Virus record (IMG/VR): IMGVR_UViG_3300020468_000028
Location: 1-35,576 of that record
Origin: a virus
DNA: 35,576 nt
Direction: 5' to 3' (one strand)
The notes below the pieces were generated by a model that was given only the letters and a program-made list of their open reading frames with translations, ran no database searches and was not told the DNA's origin. Positions 29,719-35,576 of this stretch are shown here, in pieces (the first letter of the stretch is position 1; each line of letters opens with the position of its first letter). A program made the position numbers and the translations under genes.

Positions 29719-30930
29719 ATGAAACAGAAAATTGCCAACCAAAATGGGATAAATGTCTTGTCTCTATTTGATGGAATTTCTGGTGGACAGATTGCACTAG
29801 AAAGAGCAGGGATAAAAGTTGCTAACTATTTTAGTAGCGAGATCGATCAATACGCTCAAGCAATAGTTGCTAGAAATTATCCCAAAACTAAATTTATTGG
29901 AGATGTTACCAAGGTTAAAGGTTCTGAACTACCGCCTATTGATTTAATCATCGGTGGATCACCATGCCAAGGCTTTAGCTTTGCTAGAGGGAGTAAAACA
30001 CCTGACTTTGATGATCCAAGATCCCAACTCTTTTTTGAATTTCACAGATTAATTGAAGAATGTCAGCCTACATACTTTCTTTTGGAAAATGTGAAAATGA
30101 AAAAGGAAAGCCAAGATGTTATTAGTAAGTATCTTGGTGTCGAGCCTATTGCAATTAATTCTGCATTGGTATCGGCACAAAACCGCCAGAGATTATACTG
30201 GACGAATATCCCAAATGTTACTGTTCCAATAGACAGAGGCATACTTTTAGTAGACATTATAGAAGACGGTCTAGTAGATCGTGATAAAAGTTACTGCATC
30301 GATGCCAATTTCTATAAAGGTGGTAATCATAAACAGTACTTTGAAAAGTGTAGAAGGCAACTGGTATTCGGATCAGGGGAAGGTCACCGATTTCAATATA
30401 TACCGCAACTCATTCAAGTTGGGATTGCAGAAGAATATTCCCATTATAAAGGTCAGGGGCAATGTGGAAGGGTATATTCGCCTTTAGGTAAAGCTCCTGC
30501 ACTTACCACAATGTCTGGGGGGAATAGAGAGCCGAAAGTTTATACTGGCGGAGCAATAAGAGGACGTTATAATGCGGATGGTAGTACTTCTCAGCAATTG
30601 GAAGTCAGAGAAGGCGGTAAGACAAATGCTTTGACTACGGTGCAAAAGGATAATGTCCTAGTTTCCAAAGAACTTCTTTCAAAGCTTCATTGGAGAAAGT
30701 TGACTGTATTAGAATGCTCTCGACTTCAGACATTGCCCGATGGATATACCGAAGAGGGTGTGTTTCGTAATGATCCCAAGTATGATCCTGTTTTACATGA
30801 GCATTGTCAGGTCAAAAAGATCTCTAAAACTCAGCAATTCAAAGCGATTGGAAATGGTTGGACAGTTGATGTTGTGGCTCACCTTTTTGAAGGTCTTAAA
30901 GATGCAGAACAGATTGAAGAGGTGGCATAA
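29719..30930 (+). CDS. DNA (cytosine-5) methyltransferase
   Basis: A 403-residue m5C methyltransferase. Motif I FDGISGG (17-23), motif IV with catalytic C83 in GSPCQGFSF (80-88), motif VI ENV (123-125), motif VIII QNRQRLY (154-160), a variable target-recognition region (about 165-330), motif IX RKLTVLECSRLQTLPDGY and motif X KAIGNGWTVDVVAHLF at the C-terminus. The arrangement is that of a complete, stand-alone enzyme. It probably modifies phage DNA against host restriction or for regulation; the target sequence cannot be read. AAAGGAAA lies eight bases before the ATG. Confidence 0.93.
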   Translation: MKQKIANQNGINVLSLFDGISGGQIALERAGIKVANYFSSEIDQYAQAIVARNYPKTKFIGDVTKVKGSELPPIDLIIGGSPCQGFSFARGSKTPDFDDPRSQLFFEFHRLIEECQPTYFLLENVKMKKESQDVISKYLGVEPIAINSALVSAQNRQRLYWTNIPNVTVPIDRGILLVDIIEDGLVDRDKSYCIDANFYKGGNHKQYFEKCRRQLVFGSGEGHRFQYIPQLIQVGIAEEYSHYKGQGQCGRVYSPLGKAPALTTMSGGNREPKVYTGGAIRGRYNADGSTSQQLEVREGGKTNALTTVQKDNVLVSKELLSKLHWRKLTVLECSRLQTLPDGYTEEGVFRNDPKYDPVLHEHCQVKKISKTQQFKAIGNGWTVDVVAHLFEGLKDAEQIEEVA

Positions 30931-31109
30931 TGAAAGATCAAGAGACATGGTGGGAATGTACAATAAAAATTCCTACTCTTTACGCTCGTAGGAAAGCAAG
31001 GAGCAAGGAAGAGTTCATCCAGAATTTATTAGAAGAATACAATGAATCTTGTTCGCATCTTTTTGATGTTTACGAAAGCGATCTTAGTGAGATTAAGGGA
31101 GATGAATAA
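30930..31109 (+). CDS. 59-aa hypothetical protein
   Basis: A 59-residue protein starting at ATG 30930, overlapping the methyltransferase TAA by one base, with GAGGTGG just upstream. Sequence features: WWECTIKIPTLYARRKARSKEEF (a strand then a basic helix) and an acidic C-terminal helix (LFDVYESDLSEIKGDE). Its stop TAA overlaps the next ATG by one base, so three genes are chained. No family recognised. Confidence 0.6.
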   Translation: MKDQETWWECTIKIPTLYARRKARSKEEFIQNLLEEYNESCSHLFDVYESDLSEIKGDE

Positions 31110-31321
31110 TGGCTGAAGTAAAAGTGCCAAGGTGCGATGAATGTGGATCAAAAAATGTTTACCGAAAACAGGACGCATCTTGGAGCGAAAAGAACCGAGA
31201 TTGGACAGAAATTGAAGGCGTTGAGTACCATTGCTTTCAGTGTGGAAATTCTAAAGTAGATGTTGAGGCGAAGTTTTATGGGGGTTTTATTTGGAAAGAA
31301 TTGGAAACCGAAAATGAGTAA
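31109..31321 (+). CDS. zinc-ribbon small protein
   Basis: A 70-residue protein with two CxxC knuckles, C9-DE-C12 and C42-FQ-C45, 29 residues apart, forming a zinc ribbon of the type CDECGS...YHCFQCGN. Such proteins often bind nucleic acids or RNA polymerase. It follows the 59-aa gene with one base of overlap and overlaps the next gene by eight bases. Confidence 0.65.
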   Translation: MAEVKVPRCDECGSKNVYRKQDASWSEKNRDWTEIEGVEYHCFQCGNSKVDVEAKFYGGFIWKELETENE

Positions 31322-31529
31322 ATATAAAATTTCAATATTATGGGGAGAAGAACCCGAAATTGGTCAGAAAGCGATTACCTACACCTTCAACACTCAAGCT
31401 GAGTTAAATGCATTCAATCTTGGAATTTCTGAAATGGATGGATGGATGGGATTCGATGATACGGTTGAAGAAGGTTACGTTTCCAAACGCTCATTTGGAA
31501 AAGTAATCCCCTATCTAGGGCAAGAGTAG
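31314..31529 (+). CDS. small conserved-type hypothetical protein
   Basis: A 71-residue protein. ATG 31314 (MSKYKISILWGEEPEIG) is preferred to the ATG at 31260 because it avoids 62 bases of overlap and gives a natural N-terminus. The pattern KYKISILW...TYTFNTQAELNAFNLGISEMDGWMGFD occurs in many phage and plasmid proteins of unknown function ('T..E..AF..G..E..GW'). It ends the operon; a terminator follows at 31571. Confidence 0.6.
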   Translation: MSKYKISILWGEEPEIGQKAITYTFNTQAELNAFNLGISEMDGWMGFDDTVEEGYVSKRSFGKVIPYLGQE

Positions 31530-31548
31530 CCTACAGGCGTGTAGGCGT
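31530..31548 (+). repeat. GCGT-type element folded as a hairpin
   Basis: CCTACA-GGCG-TGTAGG (31530-31545) is a perfect hairpin whose loop and tail read GGCGT...GGCGTAC, related to the GCGT arrays at 27183, 29500 and 33472. It starts at the last base of the stop-codon region of the preceding gene and is followed by a terminator 23 bp later. Confidence 0.45.
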
Positions 31549-31570
31549 ACCACAAAAACAGGATCAGGAA

Positions 31571-31597
31571 AAAGGAGCTATAAAGCTCCTTTTTTAT
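31571..31597 (+). terminator. intrinsic terminator after the methyltransferase operon
   Basis: AAAGGAGCT-ataa-AGCTCCTTT, a perfect 9-bp stem, followed by further T residues. Confidence 0.9.
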
Positions 31598-31610
31598 TTG
31601 GGGCATATGA

Positions 31611-31686
31611 CCAGGAATGTCCCGGATTTATATAAAAATGAACTTTGCCGCAATCCAGGATCGTCCTGGAAGTTGCAATTTTTTTT
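31611..31686 (+). repeat. CCAGGA palindromes between operons
   Basis: CCAGGAATGTCCCGG (31611-31625) and TCCAGGA-TCG-TCCTGGA (31654-31670). The second is extended by GCAA/TTGC and followed by eight T residues, so it may also terminate transcription. Related sequences occur at 33554-33568 and 29619. Confidence 0.55.
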
Positions 31687-31729
31687 GACTCTTATTCCAT
31701 TAGCTGATATCTGGAAGATACATTAGCAA
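31685..31729 (+). promoter_or_regulatory. promoter of the 220-aa gene operon
   Basis: TTGACT (31685-31690), 17-bp spacer, TATCTG (31708-31713), then the box variant ACATTAGCAA (31720-31729) six bases on, and AGAAGGAGA before ATG 31753. Confidence 0.6.
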
Positions 31730-31752
31730 TAACATTAGAAGGAGAATAGTTA

Positions 31753-32415
31753 ATGAAAATTACAAGCATAACACCCAGAACAATCGACAGGATTAGGGAT
31801 GACATTAATAAGGCAATAGCATCGACTCTTAATGATCTTGGAATTGAAGGTAACCTTGGAAAAGCAAGGTATGACGATAACACAGTAAGTTTTAATGTTG
31901 AGTTTAAATTGGAAGGCACACTTTCAAGATCGGATAAATCTAAAAATCAGGAATTGGAATTGTGGCTCAGAATGAATCCTGACATCGATCCAAATAAGGT
32001 TGGAGAATATAATGGCGGTCAATATGCATTAACTGGTGTAAGTTTTAGATCAAGAAAGTATCCAATTTTAGTTCAAGCAATGGGATCAGGGCGTTCTTAT
32101 AAGTTTACAGAGTCTCAAGCAAAAAAGATGTTCAGAAAAGAAGGTTCTAGACCGCCCTCAGACTTGTATCAGCAAGCCGAAAAAATGTGGTACAAGGATT
32201 GGCAGGAACAAGGCTCAGAAGACGTTGGTAGTTGTTGCCTAGGCAAAGGTATTGCCATACGGGGCGATCACGACAAGTGGGGCAATGGTAATAATGTTGT
32301 AAAATGCTCTTGGGTGCAAGGCAACATTTCAGCGTCAAGATCAGTGAAAAGAGCATTAGCCTTTCTTCAAAAAAATGGCGTTGATTGCTATTATAATGAC
32401 GGGAGAATAGATTAA
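31753..32415 (+). CDS. hypothetical protein (220 aa)
   Basis: A 220-residue protein of unknown function. N-terminal part: a helix (RTIDRIRDDINKAIASTLNDLGIEG) and strands (ARYDDNTVSFNVEFKLEG). Middle: LELWLRMNPDID..., GQYALTGVSFRSRKYPILVQAMGSGRSYKFT, beta-rich. C-terminal part: helices and SCCLGKGIAIRGDHDKWGNGN, then SVKRALAFLQKNGVDCYYNDGRID, a small alpha/beta end. It is first in a four-gene operon and its stop overlaps the next start by one base. Its own promoter and leader suggest early expression. Confidence 0.6.
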   Translation: MKITSITPRTIDRIRDDINKAIASTLNDLGIEGNLGKARYDDNTVSFNVEFKLEGTLSRSDKSKNQELELWLRMNPDIDPNKVGEYNGGQYALTGVSFRSRKYPILVQAMGSGRSYKFTESQAKKMFRKEGSRPPSDLYQQAEKMWYKDWQEQGSEDVGSCCLGKGIAIRGDHDKWGNGNNVVKCSWVQGNISASRSVKRALAFLQKNGVDCYYNDGRID

Positions 32416-32840
32416 TGGGTTGCGGTGCAATGATGGATCAAATAATTCCAACGGGTTATATGGGGGCAGACGCTAAGTCTGTTCCTATTAAGTGTGGAAA
32501 TACCAAGATTGATGGAACTGAGGCACGCTGTGAGGCTTGTAGTACAAAAAGACCTTGGTATGTATGTAAACATGGCAATGATGTATCAGAGTGGCAATGT
32601 GGGCAATGTGAGATTGAGTCTTTGCCCCCAGAAAAACCAGTTTTGGAATCCTCTGAATGGATTCAACTTTATTCAGCATTAGCAGAAAAAATGTTTACCC
32701 AGAAATATCCTGGAATCCGTCTTTATATTGTGGATGGTAATGGTGAAACTTTAAACCCAAAAGCGGAAGATAATTATTTAGAAATAGTAGATGAAGTTGA
32801 GGATATTTTATCCAATTATTTAGAAAAAGGGGATGATTAA
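32415..32840 (+). CDS. cysteine-rich zinc-binding protein
   Basis: A 141-residue protein with three cysteine pairs in the first 70 residues: C27 (KCGNT), C39-EA-C42, C51 (VCKHG) and CGQC (about 62-65), enough for two zinc sites. The second half (SSEWIQLYSALAEKMFTQKYPGIRLYIVDGNGE..., then an acidic helix) has no cysteine. It starts one base inside the previous stop and ends one base into the next start. No family recognised; nucleic-acid or protein binding is possible. Confidence 0.6.
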   Translation: MGCGAMMDQIIPTGYMGADAKSVPIKCGNTKIDGTEARCEACSTKRPWYVCKHGNDVSEWQCGQCEIESLPPEKPVLESSEWIQLYSALAEKMFTQKYPGIRLYIVDGNGETLNPKAEDNYLEIVDEVEDILSNYLEKGDD

Positions 32841-33079
32841 TGGCGTTTAAAGTAACATACGCAATCGACACTTGTGACACTAATCCAGATATAAAGTTTT
32901 TTGAGCTATTTTCCGAAGTTGAAGACTACTTAGGTGAAGAAATTGAAAGACGAGTCCAATGGAGTGTCGATCATTCTCAAACTTATGTTTCAATGAGAGA
33001 ACGTGATGAATTAGAAGAAAAAGAACATTGTTTAATCAAAATTGAAGAAATTAAAACCATAGCATTAATTGATTATTAA
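32840..33079 (+). CDS. small acidic hypothetical protein
   Basis: A 79-residue acidic protein (MAFKVTYAIDTCDTNPDIKFFELFSEVEDYLGEEIERRVQWSV...), a beta strand followed by two helices and a final strand IKIEEIKTIALIDY. Strand-helix-helix-strand order and acidity are seen in some phage inhibitors that mimic DNA, but nothing specific supports that role here. Coupled by one base to the upstream gene. Confidence 0.55.
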   Translation: MAFKVTYAIDTCDTNPDIKFFELFSEVEDYLGEEIERRVQWSVDHSQTYVSMRERDELEEKEHCLIKIEEIKTIALIDY

Positions 33080-33096
33080 AAAGGAGATGAATAAAA

Positions 33097-33468
33097 ATGA
33101 CTTTAGGTAAAATTTACATAAAAAGCGATTGGACTTGGAAGATTTTTTCTGGTCTAAAATTTATTGAGACTCGTGCTTTCAGCTTGCCCGATAGGTTTTT
33201 AAATGTTCCTTTAGATGTTCAAACTGAAAATGGTTTTATTGTTGGATCTCTTCAATTTGCAAACACATTTCAATTTCAAAATGAAAAGCATTTTGATCTT
33301 TGGAGTTTTGCCCATTTAGTAAAAAAAGACAGTCCATTTCATTTCAGTAAACGTAAGCAGACTCACGGTTGGGTTATCCAAGGAACTAAAGCCAGAGAAC
33401 CTAAGTTAGCTAAAAGATTTAAATCTCAATTCCCTCTGGAATTATACGAGTTATCCCCTGCAAGCTAA
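33097..33468 (+). CDS. ASCH/PUA-like domain protein
   Basis: A 123-residue protein resembling the ASCH fold (PUA-like beta barrel that binds RNA or modified nucleotides). The N-terminal IKSDWTWKIFSGLKFIETRAFSLPDRF corresponds to the family's 'K..WA..I..G.K.IE.R.W..P.' segment, followed by strands VPLDVQT and FIVGSLQFANTFQF and, near residue 85, a histidine-rich HFSKRKQTHGWVIQ, where ASCH proteins have their last core strand. AAGGAG lies about eleven bases before the ATG, slightly long. It ends this operon; a GCGT array and terminator follow. Confidence 0.6.
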   Translation: MTLGKIYIKSDWTWKIFSGLKFIETRAFSLPDRFLNVPLDVQTENGFIVGSLQFANTFQFQNEKHFDLWSFAHLVKKDSPFHFSKRKQTHGWVIQGTKAREPKLAKRFKSQFPLELYELSPAS

Positions 33469-33471
33469 AAT

Positions 33472-33491
33472 ATGCGTATGCGTATGCGTAC
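33472..33491 (+). repeat. ATGCGT array, copy 4 of the GCGT family
   Basis: Three tandem ATGCGT units (33472-33489) followed by AC, directly after the ASCH-like gene's stop and about 15 bp before a terminator. Confidence 0.6.
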
Positions 33492-33505
33492 ATATAAAAC
33501 AGTTG

Positions 33506-33532
33506 AGGAAGCTTTCGAGCTTCCTTTTTTAT
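33506..33532 (+). terminator. intrinsic terminator with UUCG loop
   Basis: AGGAAGCT-TTCG-AGCTTCCT, perfect 8-bp stem and stable tetraloop, followed by TTTTTATT. Confidence 0.92.
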
Positions 33533-33553
33533 TGGTTGCAGTACTGCTGCGAT

Positions 33554-33568
33554 CCAGGGATGTCCTGG
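33554..33568. repeat. CCAGG-gatgt-CCTGG palindrome
   Basis: A further member of the palindrome family at 31611 and 31654, again between a terminator and a promoter. Another half-site, ACCAGGATTTTCCT, follows at 33575. Confidence 0.5.
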
Positions 33569-33615
33569 TGCCGGACCAGGATTTTCCTAAGTGAAAAATT
33601 TCCCCGTATAACATT

Positions 33616-33688
33616 AAGTAAATTTTACTTATATATATAATAGACTCGACTCTTAATGTTACTTGGATTAGATTTCCTTCATTAGCAA
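33616..33688 (+). promoter_or_regulatory. GP88 promoter region with palindrome
   Basis: AAGTAAA-t-TTTACTT (33616-33630) is a perfect operator-like palindrome. TATAAT stands at 33636-33641. A second promoter is TCGACT (33646-33651), 17 bp, TAGATT (33669-33674), with the box variant TCATTAGCAA (33679-33688) four bases later and AAGGAAA before ATG 33712. Confidence 0.55.
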
Positions 33689-33711
33689 TTTTTAAAAAGG
33701 AAATTTAAAAG

Positions 33712-34791
33712 ATGAATATTCAAAATTTTAATAGTTTTACGGGAACGATACCCAAAACGAAAACAGGGATTAAAAGGGAATTAAAAAAACTATTTCCTGA
33801 TCATAAATGTTTTACGTCTTTATTTAGTGTCGAAGATGGAAACCCAAAAACCGCCAAGGGTAAAAAATTAAAAGTACATACGAAAATTTTACATCTTGCC
33901 CCGTCGACTGAAAGCAAAAATTACTATTTAGATTTTATTAAAACTTTTGAAGAAATAAAGAGTCATCTAATTGGAATGACTCTTGAAACATATTTAACGA
34001 ATATCGATAGTTTTAATAAGTTAACTGAAGAAATTGAAAACTTAACTATTACCATTAATAAATTGAAGCTTCACTCTCACTTGAGTTTTAATTTCTGTGC
34101 AATGGCATCCGAAGCTTGCATAAAAGCTTGTTTATTTAACGCAGGTAATCCCGTTTATGAAGGCGATTTTTTTACCAAAAGCATGGCAAGAAATAAACGT
34201 TCAATAGCATTTATTGTAGAACGGGAATTATTTCTAGAATTATTAAAAATGGAAATTGACTCAAGCTTTACCGCCTTTGAGAATAATCCCAAATTTAAAG
34301 AATATGATGTTTTGGGTTTTCGCCTCAATGGTACTCAAGATATTTTATTTGAGAGTTTACGTTTTAAAAACGGGCAAACTGTTATTGAATATATACAAAG
34401 CAAAGGCGGTATTTGTTATGACTATACAAAGTATATAAACCGCCACACTAAAAAAAGCTTTCCGAAGAATTATCATCTTACTTTTTCTTGGTCAGGCGAC
34501 AATGAATCAAACTGTATAAAAGCTTTTAACCAAGGGTTAAACGTCGCAATCCCATTTATTGGAAAGTTACCTGAATATTTTAAGCTTGCCGGTAAATGGG
34601 TAAAAGTTTTTAACGGGGATGAATCCGACGTTAGATTTTATGACCCTGAAAATTGCGTAGTAGGCTTGAAATTCAAATGGGATACGAAAAACAATATTCC
34701 CAGAGATATCCAAGAAAAAAACGCAATAGAGTCGGGTTTTGTAATTGATTCCAAGAATGACGCACGATGTTTTGGATTCTTAGCAATATGA
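33712..34791 (+). CDS. GP88-family protein
   Basis: A 359-residue member of the family named after mycobacteriophage gene product 88, which occurs in many phages and plasmids; its function is not established. Recognisable parts: a cysteine cluster C129-x6-C136-x3-C140 (NFCAMASEACIKACLFNAGN), a helical segment SMARNKRSIAFIVERELFLELL, GFRLNGTQD (about 202-210), GICYDYTKY, the YHLTFSWSGDNE strand region, NVAIPFIGKLPEYF, and VFNGDESDVRFYDPENCVVGLKFK. The first 120 residues contain the variable Lys-rich part. The strand/helix alternation and conserved polar residues suggest an enzyme. It has its own double promoter and leads a short cassette with a membrane micropeptide and a 104-aa protein. Confidence 0.8.
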   Translation: MNIQNFNSFTGTIPKTKTGIKRELKKLFPDHKCFTSLFSVEDGNPKTAKGKKLKVHTKILHLAPSTESKNYYLDFIKTFEEIKSHLIGMTLETYLTNIDSFNKLTEEIENLTITINKLKLHSHLSFNFCAMASEACIKACLFNAGNPVYEGDFFTKSMARNKRSIAFIVERELFLELLKMEIDSSFTAFENNPKFKEYDVLGFRLNGTQDILFESLRFKNGQTVIEYIQSKGGICYDYTKYINRHTKKSFPKNYHLTFSWSGDNESNCIKAFNQGLNVAIPFIGKLPEYFKLAGKWVKVFNGDESDVRFYDPENCVVGLKFKWDTKNNIPRDIQEKNAIESGFVIDSKNDARCFGFLAI

Positions 34792-34868
34792 ATTGGCAGG
34801 AAATAAAAAAGGAATTACCTTCATTTTTTTTACTGGTGGTAATTCTCACAATATTAGCATTTTGGTAA
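34788..34868 (+). CDS. 26-aa membrane micropeptide
   Basis: A 26-residue frame whose ATG overlaps the GP88 stop (ATGA). It has a charged head (NWQEIKKELP) and a single hydrophobic helix (SFFLLVVILTILAFW). Coupling to the stop codon and the clean membrane segment argue for a real gene, but it is very short and has no Shine-Dalgarno of its own. A possible membrane-targeted inhibitor or small regulatory peptide. Confidence 0.4.
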   Translation: MNWQEIKKELPSFFLLVVILTILAFW

Positions 34869-34882
34869 AAGGAAATTAAAAA

Positions 34883-35197
34883 ATGAAATTATTTAAAATA
34901 GGAATGAACAAAGGTAAAAAAAGAATTTGGATTGAAGGAAAAAACTTGAGTCAATTTGGGATTAAACCAAACGCCAGATTCGATAGAGTAAGCAATCCAA
35001 ATAACATACAAATAATATTTAATGAGTTGGGGCGGTCCAAGGTATCAGGAAAAAATGATAAACCTATAATTGATTTATCAGGTAATTTTATAGCGGAAAT
35101 ATTCCCAGATAAAACTCACTATTATTTTAATTATTTTGGATCAGGAACTAAAAACAATCGTAGTAATAATAGCTATATGATTATTCAAGCTTGTTAA
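34883..35197 (+). CDS. small basic hypothetical protein in the GP88 cassette
   Basis: A 104-residue basic, beta-rich protein: KLFKIGMNKGKKRIWIEGKNLSQFGIKPNARFDRV, IQIIFNEL, KPIIDLSG. The opening 'G...+IWIEG..L...G+....RF' resembles small swapped-hairpin/SymE-like folds, which is only a loose likeness. AAAGGAAA is seven bases before the ATG. It is the last gene before a terminator at 35224 and probably works with the GP88-family protein beside it. Confidence 0.6.
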   Translation: MKLFKIGMNKGKKRIWIEGKNLSQFGIKPNARFDRVSNPNNIQIIFNELGRSKVSGKNDKPIIDLSGNFIAEIFPDKTHYYFNYFGSGTKNNRSNNSYMIIQAC

Positions 35198-35223
35198 CCT
35201 TTAAGCACATTTTAAAAAGAATT

Positions 35224-35251
35224 AAGCCTCATTTATTTGGGGCTTTTTTTA
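35224..35251 (+). terminator. intrinsic terminator after the GP88 cassette
   Basis: AAGCCTC-atttattt-GGGGCTT (one G-T pair) followed by five more T residues. Confidence 0.85.
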
Positions 35252-35576
35252 TACCTGCTTTAAAATAATAGTATCCCAAATTTAACCCATGAACGGGCTT
35301 TAATATTGTTTTGGTAGGGTAGCCTATGCAATAAGCTTAACGGCTATCAGGCAAGCTTTAAAATGCATTATGTGAGATATGCTATATTTATGCATAAAAT
35401 CGCAACCCAACACCATATTTTAAAATTATCAATATTTTATTATCCGCAATTATAGCAGGATAAGCTTTTTTTTAACTCATAGCGTGCCGAATCATTACGC
35501 AGACTCCTTGAGTCGGGAGTTACAAAAAAATAGCTATTTAAAATTAAAACCTTAATAAAAATTAGATATTATTCTT
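35252..35576. other. gene-free AT-rich right end of the window
   Basis: No gene is visible in these 325 bases. TGCTATATT at 35380-35388 is an extended -10 that could drive a plus-strand gene beyond the window. ACTCC-ttgagtcg-GGAGT near 35504 can form a hairpin, and AAATAGCTATTT near 35530 is a palindrome. The rest is AT-rich with no clear pattern. Confidence 0.5.

Noticed and set aside
1-35576. CRISPR array, insertion sequence, rRNA, or a phage RNA polymerase gene
   Set aside because: Looked for and not seen: no regularly spaced repeats with unique spacers, no transposase or flanking inverted repeats, no rRNA-like sequence, and no large single-subunit RNA polymerase motifs; host-type promoters instead.

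Overview
The window looks like about 35.6 kb of an AT-rich, temperate-type tailed phage (or prophage) of a marine alphaproteobacterium. The strongest clue is a family A DNA polymerase with a DnaJ-like CxxC...CxxCxGxG zinc finger inserted between its exonuclease and polymerase domains. That architecture is known from the SAR116 podovirus HMO-2011 and its relatives. A B12-dependent ribonucleotide reductase, MazG, a T7-type endonuclease I, a GP88-family protein and a tyrosine integrase beside a tRNA 3' end fit the same picture. Terminase, portal and capsid genes are not here and must lie outside the window.

Layout: (1) 1-13.4 kb, plus strand, late genes: the 3' end of a LamG-repeat tail protein, a GNAT-fold-like protein, a repeat-rich protein, a lysis cassette (GH24 lysozyme, overlapping inner and outer spanins), a 622-aa virion-like protein, two small proteins, two ~1030-aa proteins likely to be internal/ejection proteins, and a small two-helix membrane protein (holin candidate). 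(2) 13.5-25.4 kb, minus strand, replication and nucleotide metabolism: ArfA-like peptide, PD-(D/E)XK nuclease, Zn-ribbon peptide, class II RNR, MazG, DUF3310-like protein, endonuclease I, Cas4-like exonuclease, possible SSB, polymerase, Zn/RHH protein, SleB-type hydrolase, adenine methyltransferase, DnaB-type helicase and primase. (3) 25.4-29.4 kb, minus strand: attP-like tRNA end, integrase, a cluster of small early proteins and a HAD nucleotidase. (4) 29.7-35.2 kb, plus strand: cytosine methyltransferase, small Zn-ribbon and unknown proteins, an ASCH-like protein, and a GP88 cassette.

The intergenic DNA is unusually patterned. Host-type promoters (TTGACT-like -35, 17-bp spacer, TAAAxx or TATAAT -10) drive the blocks. 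At six of them a shared box, ACACTAGCAA or a close variant, lies 4-12 nt after the -10, about where transcription starts, and is usually followed by an AAAGGAAA ribosome-binding leader. Between the integrase promoter and the small-gene cluster is what looks like a free-standing ~116-nt RNA gene (27067-27182): good promoter, nested 5' hairpin, C/U-rich stretches complementary to the common leader, and a 10-bp terminator. This is the best candidate for an undescribed regulatory system. Other intergenic families are CCAGGA/TCCTGG palindromes, GCGT arrays and three copies of TTAGTGGCGTA.

All assignments come from reading the sequence. No database search was possible, so family names rest on motif recognition.
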